Notes: generated from the sequence alone by a model not told the origin. DNA of 6,396 nt from Xanthobacteraceae bacterium (GCA_030037185.1 JASHRR010000057.1:1-6396); one strand, 5' to 3'. Counted from the stretch's first letter, positions 1 to 6,396 are shown. A program made the numbers and translations.

Positions 1-85
1 GCACGGGATAGGACTGCGCACTGGCGCATACGTTTCCTGCGACGACGTGCAGAAGGACGATCAAGGCGACCGGCGTGCGCTGCAT
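1..85 (-). CDS. Start of an exported protein, probably a TctC/Bug-type solute-binding protein (partial)
   Basis: Only the first 28 codons are in the window; the gene runs off the low-coordinate edge. The protein starts MQRTPVALIVLLHVVAGNVC and continues ASAQSYPV. This is a classic Sec signal peptide: a short basic n-region, a hydrophobic core at about residues 5-20, and an ASA-Q cleavage site near residue 23. A mature start of Q-S-Y-P-V, followed by a codon beginning with C (Arg possible), matches the usual start of tripartite tricarboxylate transporter (TctC/Bug) periplasmic binding proteins, which often read AQ-YP-RP. That family captures small carboxylates or related solutes in the periplasm. 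ATG at 85-83 is chosen because GGGAGG (95-90) lies 4 nt upstream. It sits 69 bp after the end of the small-subunit pseudogene on the same strand, so it may have belonged to the same catabolic cluster. The signal peptide is clear; the family call rests on a few residues. Confidence 0.5.
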   Translation of the reverse strand, partial: MQRTPVALIVLLHVVAGNVCASAQSYPV

Positions 86-89
86 AGGG

Positions 90-95
90 CCTCCC
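90..95 (-). promoter_or_regulatory. Ribosome binding site of the exported protein
   Basis: GGGAGG on the minus strand, 4 nt before the ATG at 85-83. It decides the start of a gene that is only 85 nt long in this window. Confidence 0.5.
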
Positions 96-154
96 GCTCA
101 GCTCCAGTTTCCGAGGGCAGATCGGGCTCCTTCCGATCCGCCAACACTATGTGG

Positions 155-621
155 TTAAGCTTTTGCAGCCGTTCGGCCACTGATCTCCTGTCCGGCAGCA
201 ACGATCGCTCTGACGATGTTAGCCTAGCCTAGCCTAGCCGGTGCAATCTGCCCCTGAGACCGTGTCAGCCTCCGCCATCGGTATGCGCAGCAGGATGTCG
301 CGCGCCGTCATCAGCATCCCCGGCGCGCAGAAGCCGCATTGCACGGCGTGGGCCGCATGAAAAATGCCGCCGCAGCACGTCCATCGTTATATCGTCTTCC
401 ATGCCCTCCCGCGTTTGGACTTTGCGGTTGTTGCACATGACCGCAAGACGCAAGCACCCGCCTGTGGCCCTGCCGTCAACGGCGACCCTACACCCGCCGC
501 ACGCACCGTGCTCGCAACCAAGCCGTCAGCCGGCATGGTTCGGGCAAGAAATCTGCAAGGTGTCACGCTCCACTTGGTGGCGGAGCTCAGTGCCATTCAA
601 CTCCATAATAATGGAGATCAT
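155..621 (-). pseudogene. [2Fe-2S] small subunit of a molybdenum hydroxylase (CoxS-like), decayed
   Basis: This was the iron-sulfur subunit that passes electrons from the Mo site to FAD. The span (467 nt, about 155 codons) equals a full-length member, but the frame is broken. ATG at 621-619 overlaps the medium-subunit stop (ATGA) and gives MISIIMELNGTELRHQVERD before the following helix degrades and a TGA interrupts at 528-526. The same frame then resumes with LGCEHGACGGC and a further Cys in GGCLRLAV, the plant-ferredoxin-type cluster ligands. A run of five T (minus strand, about 360-365), where four would keep frame, shifts the next part. That part reads HAAHAVQCGFCAPGMLMTAR (from 359), the second cluster motif. 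Near 240-257 the expected C-R-C-T-G is reduced to a single C-T-G, apparently by a 7-nt loss, followed by four copies of GGCTA. The tail NIVRAIVAAGQEISGRTAAK (from 220) ends in TAA at 157-155. No functional protein is expected. Confidence 0.9.
220..239. repeat. Four tandem copies of the pentamer TAGCC (GGCTA on the minus strand)
   Basis: Four perfect 5-bp units lie where the small-subunit pseudogene should read C-T-G-Y just before N-I-V-R-A. The unit length is not a multiple of three, and in the current frame the repeat creates a TAG. It probably arose by strand slippage from a single GGCTA that encoded the Gly-Tyr. Confidence 0.85.
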
Positions 622-1419
622 TTGCTTTGCATCCCCTTGAGCGCCCGCAAGACCGTCGATGTGTGCAGTCGCATGACGTAGGCATCATCTTCCGTCACCA
701 GTGTCCTCCGCGATTGCCGCGCGCAACTCATCATCCGAGACTCTGCGCTCGCCAAGTTTCTCAACCACCTCGGCAGAACATATGGTCGTGGCGCCGCCGC
801 ACGAACACCACGGAGATCGATTGGTCTCGCGACACGGCGAATGCGATCGACTTGGCAATTGCGCTGCTCTTGGCCCACCTTGAAAAAGCCCCAGCTGAGC
901 GGAGCGACTGGTCGCGGTACGTCGAAGCCGACGATGATTTCACCAGGCGCGAGCGATGTCTGATAGTGGGCCCTGAATAAAGCACCGCCCTCGGAGCGCG
1001 CCCCCTTGGGGCGAAGCATTCGGCGGGCTGATGCAAAAAGTCGCCTCGACAATCTCCCAACGTGCGGTTCGCCATCATGGAATCCTCGGTGGCAGCGTGG
1101 CGCTGGCCGATCCGGCGGCCGACTGGCCGGGTTTGCTTGATGCCACTCGGCGCAAGCGTGCGGATCGCCACAACCCGTCCTCGATCGTGGGATGCATCGT
1201 GAAAGCGCCGATCCGGATCCTATCGGACGAAACGGAAACCTCCTTGAGCTCATCGAGCCGCCCGAGGTCGACCACCAGGGGGGGCGCCACACGCAAGTTC
1301 AGCGGCAACAGCGACTGGCCGGCCGCAATGGCGGCGGTGGTCGCGCCGTCCGACGCCAGCGCTGCGCTTGCATCCGCGACGGTTTTTGCCACCACGTAAT
1401 CGAACGATGACGCTTTCAT
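618..1419 (-). pseudogene. FAD-binding medium subunit of a molybdenum hydroxylase (CoxM-like), decayed and internally rearranged
   Basis: This was the flavoprotein subunit that accepts electrons from the Fe-S clusters. The span is 802 nt, about 267 codons, near the family length of roughly 270-290. ATG at 1419-1417 overlaps the large-subunit stop (ATGA). The intact first part, 1419 to about 1174, starts MKASSFDYVVAKTVADASAA, contains the first FAD motif as A-A-G-Q-S-L-L-P (one residue seems lost before L-N-L-R), and runs to RIRIGAFTMHPTIEDG. The next part is inverted (about 1004-1178, see separate entry). After it the minus strand continues in at least four frame segments: FRAHYQTSLAPGEIIVGFDV to WGFFKV (about 985-870); AIAKSIAFAV (about 860-820); RGVRAAAPRPYVLP (about 815-775); VVEKLGERRVSDDELRAAIA (about 770-710); and TEDDAYVMRLHTSTVLRAL to the TGA at 620-618. 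Each segment aligns in order to the family, so identity is secure; no functional product is possible. Confidence 0.92.
1004..1178 (+). other. Inverted internal block of the medium-subunit gene
   Basis: On the plus strand, opposite to the rest of the gene, this block reads GEAFGGLMQKVASTISQRAV, then RHHGILGGSVALADPAADWP, then GLLDAT, and after a small frameshift GASVRIATTR (1149-1178). This is the central part of a CoxM-type FAD subunit, including the second FAD-binding motif (usually T-I-G-G-S followed by A-D-P-A-A-D). It should sit between the H-P-T-I-E-D-G end of the first part and the G-A-R-S...F-R-A-H-Y-Q start of the next, exactly where it lies but turned around. The frameshift after L-D-A-T fits a 2-nt loss in a CTCTC run. 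Ends are uncertain by a few bases: left about 1000-1008, right about 1174-1179. I see no clear inverted repeats at the ends. Confidence 0.85.
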
Positions 1420-3773
1420 TGCGGGGCCGTCATCTTGCGCGCGCGCTCAATGGCCTCGGAGACCCGTCGCGGGGTTAGCGGCGTCTCGTTGAAGCTAGCG
1501 CCGATATCGCGAAACGCGTCGGCGATCGCGTTGGCGATGGCCGCCGGAGGGGCGATGGCGCCGCCCTCACCCAGCCCCTTCACGCCATACTCGGTTGTCG
1601 GTGCCGGATGCACGAGATGGATGATGCGGATGGCAGGCACTTGCGGAGCACACGGGACCATGTAATCGGCAAATGTCGTCGCAAGCGGTTGTCCGAGCTC
1701 ATCGTAGGGAATCTCTTCATAGAGGGCCGTGCCGATTCCCTGGGCGATTCCGCCTTGGACCTGTCCGTCAACGATCATCGGATTGATCATGGTGCCGCAA
1801 TCCTCGGACACCACGTAATCAAGCAGCTCGGTCATGCCATTGTCAGGGTCGACTGCAACAATGGCTGCGTGGGTGCCATACGCAAAGACGCCTCCGGAAT
1901 CCGCCGGCTCGTAGCTGGCAACGGCTTCGAGCAGCGGGGCCATCCCGGTCGGCAGGTAATCGGGCCGTGCGTTGGCGGCAAATGCGATTTCGGCGATGCT
2001 GATCTTGCTGGACGAACTTTGTACCATCCCGTCCTCGATCCGGGTATCTGCCAAATCGGCCTGCAGCAGATGGGCGCCGATGCGTCGGATCTTGTCAGCC
2101 AGCATGCGCGAGGCTTTTGCAACCGCGCCGCCGGCAAAGACAATGGACCGAGAGGCAAATGTGCCGAAACCGTAGGGGCCGACCGCGGTGTCGCCGTAGC
2201 GCAGAGAAATCCGCTGCGGGTCGATGGCGAGCTCGTGTGCGGCGATCTGCGCGAGCGTGGTTTCGTGGCCCTGTCCGTGATTTTGAACGCCGACATAAAT
2301 GATCACACCGCCGTCAGGCAGCATGCGAACATTTGCCGACTCGTAGCCCGGGATCAGGCGGAACTTGCGCTTCATGAATTCTGCGGTGCCGTGACCGCTT
2401 TGCTCAGTGTAAAAGGCGAAACCGACACCGATCCTGCGCCCATCCGGCTCACCAGCCGCCTGGCGCTTGCGGATCGCCGTCAATCCGATCGCATCGCGCG
2501 CCGCTTCGAGCGACGCCACGTAGTCACCCGTGTCGAGCTTGAGGCCGGCCGCGGTCTTGTAGGGAAGCTCAGCAGCGGTGACGATGTTCTGGCGGCGCAG
2601 GTCGAAGGGCTCGCGCCTGAGCTCAAGCGCGACCTCATCGACCAGCCGTTCGATCGCGAACGTCGCGCCTGGCCGGGCGACGCCGCGGTAAGGTCCGTGA
2701 GGTGCCTTGTTGGTGGCGACAGTGTGGGCGTTCAGCTTGAGATGCCTGATCCGATAGGGCCCAGTCAGGTTACGCGAGGCCATGCTGGCCTCTTGGAATG
2801 CTCCAGTCGGCCACAGCGCATAGGCGCCGGCGTCGATATAAATCTCGCCTTCGAGTCCTAGCAGGGTTCCGTCGCGATCAGCCGAAATGGTCAGGTCGTG
2901 GGTATGGTCGCGGCAGTGGACCGATGCGAGAAAATGCTCTCGCCGATCCTCGATCCAACGCACCGGATGTTTGACTTTCATAGCGATCGCGGCGACGGCA
3001 ACGTCCTCTGGCATAATGCGATTCTTGCCGCCGAAACCCCCGCCAACATCAGGTGCAATGACCCGCACGCGCTCCTCGGGGATGCCAAGCATCCGCGACA
3101 GCGCCATACGCTTGACCTGTCCCCCCTGGGTCGAGAGATACACCACGAGCTCGTTGAGTCGATAATCCCAGTAGGCGAGCACGCCTCGTCCTTCGAGCGA
3201 AACTGTTGCCTGGCGGTTCAGCCGGAACCGGCGTCGCAGCCTGATCGGCGCCGACGCCAGCGCTTCTGGATTTCCCTCAACGACTGAGGTCGTGATGTAG
3301 GCGTTGCTGGGCCATTCATCGAAAACGCGTGGACTATCGGGACGCATGGCGGCAATGACGTCGACGACCGCTGGCAGTTCCTCCATCGCGACGTCGACTT
3401 TGTCCGCAAGGTCCTCCGCCTGAGCTCGGGTCGGCATAACGCAGGCAGCAATCGGCTGCCCGACAAATCGTACCCTGCCGTCCGCCAGAGGCGGATAGGG
3501 ACTGTGGCGATGCGCAGCCAACTCGGGACCCGCCTCAAGCACGTTGATGGGGCCTATATCGGTCAGCGTGAAAACCCTTGCGGCTCCGTCAGAAGGCTTC
3601 GTCACCCTGCGGACCAGCGCGCTCGCCATCCGGCTGCGAACAAATGCAATGTCTTGGACCCCCGGCATGGCGATATCGGCAATGAACGTACTGCGTCCAT
3701 GCAGATGACGGGCGTCCTCCTTGCGGAGCATGCTCGCGCCAATCCAGCCTCCTGAGCCGTTCCGACTACTCAT
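1416..3773 (-). CDS. Molybdopterin-binding large (catalytic) subunit of a xanthine dehydrogenase/CoxL-family hydroxylase
   Basis: This is the catalytic subunit that hydroxylates a substrate at a molybdenum-cytosine-dinucleotide site, normally as a cytoplasmic heterotrimer with FAD and Fe-S subunits. The 785 residues match the family's usual length and no frame break is seen. The N-terminus (W-I-G-A-S...R-K-E-D-A-R, 10-22) and the a/b hammerhead region (about 25-140) are typical. Cofactor motifs are GGGFGGK at 244-250, GPYRGVARPGA at 360-370 and GQGHETT at 500-506. The catalytic Glu is E736 in GVKGLGEGGAI (730-740). The active-site loop is PYRG, not the AY-CSFR of true CO dehydrogenase, so this is a form-II-like enzyme of unknown substrate. 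ATG at 3773 is preceded by a G-rich Shine-Dalgarno and a palindromic operator candidate. Its stop overlaps the medium-subunit start (ATGA). Oddly, both partner genes are destroyed, so it is an orphan here. Confidence 0.92.
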   Translation of the reverse strand: MSSRNGSGGWIGASMLRKEDARHLHGRSTFIADIAMPGVQDIAFVRSRMASALVRRVTKPSDGAARVFTLTDIGPINVLEAGPELAAHRHSPYPPLADGRVRFVGQPIAACVMPTRAQAEDLADKVDVAMEELPAVVDVIAAMRPDSPRVFDEWPSNAYITTSVVEGNPEALASAPIRLRRRFRLNRQATVSLEGRGVLAYWDYRLNELVVYLSTQGGQVKRMALSRMLGIPEERVRVIAPDVGGGFGGKNRIMPEDVAVAAIAMKVKHPVRWIEDRREHFLASVHCRDHTHDLTISADRDGTLLGLEGEIYIDAGAYALWPTGAFQEASMASRNLTGPYRIRHLKLNAHTVATNKAPHGPYRGVARPGATFAIERLVDEVALELRREPFDLRRQNIVTAAELPYKTAAGLKLDTGDYVASLEAARDAIGLTAIRKRQAAGEPDGRRIGVGFAFYTEQSGHGTAEFMKRKFRLIPGYESANVRMLPDGGVIIYVGVQNHGQGHETTLAQIAAHELAIDPQRISLRYGDTAVGPYGFGTFASRSIVFAGGAVAKASRMLADKIRRIGAHLLQADLADTRIEDGMVQSSSSKISIAEIAFAANARPDYLPTGMAPLLEAVASYEPADSGGVFAYGTHAAIVAVDPDNGMTELLDYVVSEDCGTMINPMIVDGQVQGGIAQGIGTALYEEIPYDELGQPLATTFADYMVPCAPQVPAIRIIHLVHPAPTTEYGVKGLGEGGAIAPPAAIANAIADAFRDIGASFNETPLTPRRVSEAIERARKMTAPQ

Positions 3774-3779
3774 TCAGCA

Positions 3780-3789
3780 CCCCCCTCTC
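3780..3789 (-). promoter_or_regulatory. Ribosome binding site of the large subunit
   Basis: GAGAGGGGGG on the minus strand ends 6 nt before the ATG at 3773. It supports this start over the internal ATG at codon 15, which would cut off the conserved W-I-G-A segment. Confidence 0.5.
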
Positions 3790-3818
3790 GCGTTGAATGC
3801 CCGACAAAAAATTGGCTG

Positions 3819-3847
3819 TCGTATACGATATCGCTATTTCGTATGCA
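3819..3847. promoter_or_regulatory. Palindromic operator candidate upstream of the hydroxylase operon
   Basis: TCGTATACGA (3819-3828) is a perfect 10-bp palindrome. It overlaps a second perfect palindrome, CGATATCG (3826-3833). An imperfect copy, TTCGTATGCA (3838-3847), lies with its centre 19 bp away, on roughly the same helix face. The cluster sits 46-74 bp upstream of the large-subunit ATG, in an AT-richer patch suited to a promoter; on the minus strand TTACTG and TCGTAT with a 17-nt gap is a weak promoter fit. GTATAC-centred palindromes are the usual operators of FCD-type GntR regulators, which often control such catabolic operons. No regulator gene is in the window. The palindrome is seen directly; the regulator family is inference. 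Confidence 0.5.
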
Positions 3848-3896
3848 GTAAATTACATGCTCGCTTGCTGCACACGTTCCGAGTAAGTTTGCACGG

Positions 3897-4277
3897 TCAG
3901 TTCGAAAAAGCCCGTACCGACACAGATAGCCCATCAGATAGCGCTGCCCCCATGTGATAGAGCGTCCCGACAGCGCCCGCCAGCAGCGCGGCGCGCCCCG
4001 CTTCGGTGAACTTACGCGGATGGCAGCGCCAGGGCAGAGGCGGCGACCGGCGCCGGCAGAAGGCCGCCATGGCACGGAGGGCGACCTCCAGCGTGACACA
4101 GCACCCCGCCGAGGACGCTGGCAAGCTAAACGGGGCATGTCGATCGCCGCGCTGTCGAAGGCGACGTCGCCGGACCTTTTCGCGATCCGCCACCACATGT
4201 CCGGACCGGCCGGCAGCGGTCTGCGCTGAACTCAAGGTCGCTGCTTCGATCACCGACGGAGGCGGTGCCAACGCCAT
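3897..4277 (-). pseudogene. Unrecognised ORF translationally coupled to the siderophore receptor, probably a broken gene
   Basis: ATG at 4277-4275 overlaps the receptor stop as TGATG, the arrangement of a coupled downstream gene. The frame gives 126 residues starting MALAPPPSVIEAATLSSAQ, becomes very rich in Arg, Cys and Pro in the middle (about residues 34-90), and ends with a hydrophobic stretch, GRAALLAGAVGTLYHMGAAL, near residues 92-111. Another minus-strand frame carries a second plausible hydrophobic stretch, LLPAPVAASALALPSA, at about 4022-4069. The jump of plausible sequence between frames suggests a small membrane protein damaged by frameshifts. Receptors of this kind are often followed by small accessory membrane proteins (PepSY, DUF3649 or DUF3325 types), but I cannot assign it to any of them. 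It could also be a chance ORF. Confidence 0.35.
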
Positions 4278-6396
4278 CAAAAATCCACTGACACGCTCGC
4301 CATGAATGTTCGCGGCGTGCCGAGATAGGCCGTGTTGGCGCCAGGACTGCCAACGATATTGCCGTCCGCGATCGAGACGTAATATTTAGTGTTGGTAACG
4401 TTGAGCACCTGAAAGCGTGTGGTCACGCGATGCTGCAGCACTTGCGTGGTATAGCGTACTCCCGGGTCGAACGTGGCAAAGGAGGGGGCAAAGGAATTGT
4501 TGGTGTTGGTTGCCGCTCTCTGGCTCTCATAGTGAGCGGCCGCGGTGATCGCGAAACCGTTGAAGAACGCGGGATGATAGTCGAGCGCGACATCGCTTTT
4601 GAACTGCGGAACGCCGACCACGAATTTATCGTTCGTTGTCGCAACGCCGGTATCCTCCAACCTTGCATCGATGTAGGTTACACCGCCGAATATACTGAGG
4701 TCGGGTGTTATCGCGCCTTGCACGAACAACTCGGCACCGATGTTCCTTTGCATGCCGATGACCTGGAAGAGGTTCGTCGTCGGGTCTGTAGCGGCGGCGT
4801 ACGGACGCGTCATCCGGAATCCGTCGAGCGTGATCAGGAAATCCTTCGACAGGGCATATTTGACACCGGCTTCGTACTCTTCATCGTGATACGGCGCTAG
4901 GAACTGATTGGCATTGGCTGTGCCCACCGGGGCCTGATCGCTCTGTTCAATACTGTTGGCATACGTCGCATAGAACGTGAGTGGGGCGATCGGCTTATAG
5001 ATCAGGCTGACCGTGGGACTGAGGACGCCGTTCGCCGAGTTGGAACTCGTTACATTCCCGCTGACACCATAGCTCTTCGAGCTGAGGAACGAACTGTTCA
5101 GCACAGCTTGAACAGCCCACTGTTTGTTAAAATGAAACGTGTCACCAAGAATGATCGACTGCTCGTTCAACTCACCCGATTTGTATTCGCCGCCGTTGGC
5201 GGGAATTGACGTTGACGGTGGGAACACCACGGGATTGGCCAGTGTCGACGAACCGAGAGGCACGGCGATCGAGTTGCGATAACTGTATTGGCCGTTGACG
5301 AAGCCGTTCGTGCCGATCGTCACATCGTTCATGAAGCCGAGAATATCGACATGACCATTGAGCGAGGCCGTGTTGCTGGCGATCGTAAAATGTGGGACCG
5401 CGGTAAAATTCTTGGTGACGGTGAAATCCCCGGTGTTGTCGATCATCGTGTTGGTGATGCCGAAGAGATTGCGTATGGCGTTCTCGTAAAGCCCGCCGAT
5501 CTCCATGCTCCATTGATCATTAAACTGATGTTTGAGCTTAATGATCCCGGTGTCGGAGGTGAGATCCGTACCGGCGCCCGGCTGGCCATAGCCCATCTTT
5601 GTTGGATCGACCGCGCTGGGTAGAATGGTGCTCTTGTTGCTACTGCTGCTGCTGGCGCCATCGTAGACGATGCTCCCCGGAAGACCGTACGCCTGCGCAT
5701 TATAGTGGCTGAAGTCCGTTTCAAGGACGGTGTCTTCGTTGATATGAAAGTCGAGGGCTGAGCTGAAAAGGGTGCGATCCGTAGAGCTTTCGGGGACATA
5801 ACTCTCGCCATCACCACGCACGATATTGAAGCGATAGCCGACAGCGCCGGCGCGGCCGCTGGCATCAAGTTGTTCCGTGAAAGTGCCGTCGGAGGCAAAA
5901 CCTTCGGTGAAACGGGCCATCGGCGTATCGGTCGGACGCTTCAGAACGTAGTTGAACACGCCGGCAGGCGTCTCAGGCCCGTAGAGTGAGCCCGCAAGCC
6001 CATTGAGAACCTGAATGCCGGCAAGGTTCTCCGCCGGAATGGCGGTTGTTCCAATGGCGTTCAAGCCATCGATCCGCGTGTTCTGCACGATGCTGCCCTG
6101 GAAGCCGCGCGATTGGGGCCGCGATACTTCGAAGCCCTGCTGATCGCGAATTTCGGCCGACGGCAGGAAGTGCAGAAGATCATTGACCGTGTGGTCCTGC
6201 TGATTAATTATCAGCTCTTCGGGAATCACAGTGATCGATGTCGGCGAATCGAGGATCGATTTGTTGCCGAGAGGTCCCAGGTTCGCGGTTTCCGTGTGGT
6301 AGGTAGGCGTTACGGCGGAGCTTCCGGTGCCGCCCGCAGTGGTTGCCGAGGAATCGTTCCGAGAATTGGCGTGTGCTTGCGAAGGGGTGCGCTTGG
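4277..6396 (-). CDS. TonB-dependent siderophore receptor (5' end outside the window)
   Basis: Outer-membrane gated channel that imports a ferric siderophore using TonB-ExbBD energy. 705 codons are in the window. The frame stays open to the high-coordinate edge, so the GTG at 6229 is internal: the residues before it, GPLGNKSILDSPTSITV, are the conserved start of the plug domain. Before that lies a Ser/Thr/Gly-rich linker. The plug continues with NDLLHFLPSAE, SRPQSRGFQGS, R-I-D-G-L-N, and VLNGLAGSLYGP...AGVFNYVLKRP. The remaining roughly 540 residues are an uninterrupted beta-barrel. The C-terminus, NTKYYVSIADG to YLGTPRTFMASVSVDF, has the usual last strand with terminal Phe. A serine run (A-S-S-S-S-S-N) encoded by a TGC-like triplet repeat near 5640-5656 probably lies in an external loop. 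The signal peptide, TonB box and promoter are outside the window, so iron control cannot be judged. The siderophore is unknown. Confidence 0.93.
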   Translation of the reverse strand, partial: KRTPSQAHANSRNDSSATTAGGTGSSAVTPTYHTETANLGPLGNKSILDSPTSITVIPEELIINQQDHTVNDLLHFLPSAEIRDQQGFEVSRPQSRGFQGSIVQNTRIDGLNAIGTTAIPAENLAGIQVLNGLAGSLYGPETPAGVFNYVLKRPTDTPMARFTEGFASDGTFTEQLDASGRAGAVGYRFNIVRGDGESYVPESSTDRTLFSSALDFHINEDTVLETDFSHYNAQAYGLPGSIVYDGASSSSSNKSTILPSAVDPTKMGYGQPGAGTDLTSDTGIIKLKHQFNDQWSMEIGGLYENAIRNLFGITNTMIDNTGDFTVTKNFTAVPHFTIASNTASLNGHVDILGFMNDVTIGTNGFVNGQYSYRNSIAVPLGSSTLANPVVFPPSTSIPANGGEYKSGELNEQSIILGDTFHFNKQWAVQAVLNSSFLSSKSYGVSGNVTSSNSANGVLSPTVSLIYKPIAPLTFYATYANSIEQSDQAPVGTANANQFLAPYHDEEYEAGVKYALSKDFLITLDGFRMTRPYAAATDPTTNLFQVIGMQRNIGAELFVQGAITPDLSIFGGVTYIDARLEDTGVATTNDKFVVGVPQFKSDVALDYHPAFFNGFAITAAAHYESQRAATNTNNSFAPSFATFDPGVRYTTQVLQHRVTTRFQVLNVTNTKYYVSIADGNIVGSPGANTAYLGTPRTFMASVSVDF

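Larger units (their letters stand above)
3774..3896. other. Intergenic region with the operator candidate
   Basis: This stretch of 123 bp is clearly less GC-rich than its surroundings and holds the palindromes and the Shine-Dalgarno listed separately. I see no convincing Rho-independent terminator for the receptor unit here: no stable GC stem followed by a T-run on the minus strand. Confidence 0.5.

Noticed and set aside
120..138. Hairpin GATCGG / CCGATC between the small-subunit pseudogene and the exported protein
   Set aside because: The stem is only 6 bp with a 7-nt loop and no T-run follows, so it is not supported as a terminator.
1004..1178. A programmed invertible switch in the medium-subunit gene
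   Set aside because: I see no inverted repeats at the ends and no recombinase gene, and the gene has several other frameshifts, so turning the block back would not restore a protein.
1031..1399. A 122-codon plus-strand ORF that resembles a FAD-subunit gene of its own
   Set aside because: Only its first part (to about 1178) is family-like; the rest is antisense to the N-terminal part of the minus-strand medium subunit. It is the inverted block plus antisense, not a gene.
1608..2861. A 417-codon plus-strand ORF
   Set aside because: It lies wholly antisense to the intact large subunit, has no recognisable motifs, and is the sort of shadow frame that high GC content produces.
1416..3773. Naming the large subunit as the true aerobic CO dehydrogenase CoxL
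   Set aside because: The active-site loop is PYRG, not the AY-CSFR loop with the Cu-binding Cys, so CO oxidation is not supported and no gene symbol is given.
3923..3941. Direct repeat CAGATAG ... CAGATAG, 12 bp apart
   Set aside because: Two 7-bp copies are not enough to support an operator, and they fall inside the doubtful ORF after the receptor.
3770..4198. A 142-codon minus-strand ORF whose TGA overlaps the large-subunit ATG
   Set aside because: It runs through the operator region and has no family-like content; the overlap appears to be chance.
4277..6229. Starting the receptor at the GTG at 6229
   Set aside because: The frame is open to the window edge and the residues before the GTG are the conserved start of the plug domain; the real start is outside.

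Overview
The window is GC-rich and every convincing gene lies on the minus strand, so the transcription order runs from high to low coordinates. Gene content and style suggest an alphaproteobacterium, perhaps of the Bradyrhizobium/Rhodopseudomonas kind. It holds a TonB-dependent siderophore receptor, a three-subunit molybdenum hydroxylase operon in the order large-medium-small, a perfect GTATAC-centred palindrome upstream of it, and a secreted protein that starts like a TctC/Bug solute-binding protein. The taxonomic placement is inference.

Layout in transcription order. (1) 6396-4277: a TonB-dependent siderophore receptor, open at the window edge. It has a plug domain and a complete C-terminal barrel ending in Phe. 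(2) 4277-3897: a short ORF joined to the receptor by a TGATG overlap. I do not recognise it and it looks broken. (3) 3896-3774: intergenic DNA with a perfect 10-bp palindrome and a second, imperfect copy, probably the operator/promoter of the next gene. (4) 3773-1416: an intact 785-residue molybdopterin-binding large subunit of the xanthine dehydrogenase/CoxL-like family. (5) 1419-618: the FAD-binding medium subunit, a pseudogene with several frameshifts and an internal block of about 175 bp (about 1004-1178) that now reads on the opposite strand. (6) 621-155: the [2Fe-2S] small subunit, also a pseudogene, with a stop codon, a one-base homopolymer insertion, loss of a cluster cysteine and a 5-bp tandem repeat. 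(7) 85-1: the first 28 codons of an exported protein, probably a tripartite tricarboxylate transporter solute-binding protein.

In working enzymes of this family the large subunit hydroxylates the substrate at the Mo cofactor, and electrons pass through the two [2Fe-2S] clusters of the small subunit to FAD in the medium subunit. Here the catalytic subunit is complete with all its motifs, while both electron-transfer partners are destroyed. The ATGA overlaps at both old gene junctions remain. The enzyme therefore cannot work as the usual heterotrimer unless subunits come from elsewhere. The strongest observation is the small inversion inside the medium-subunit gene: its second FAD-binding motif can be read only on the plus strand.
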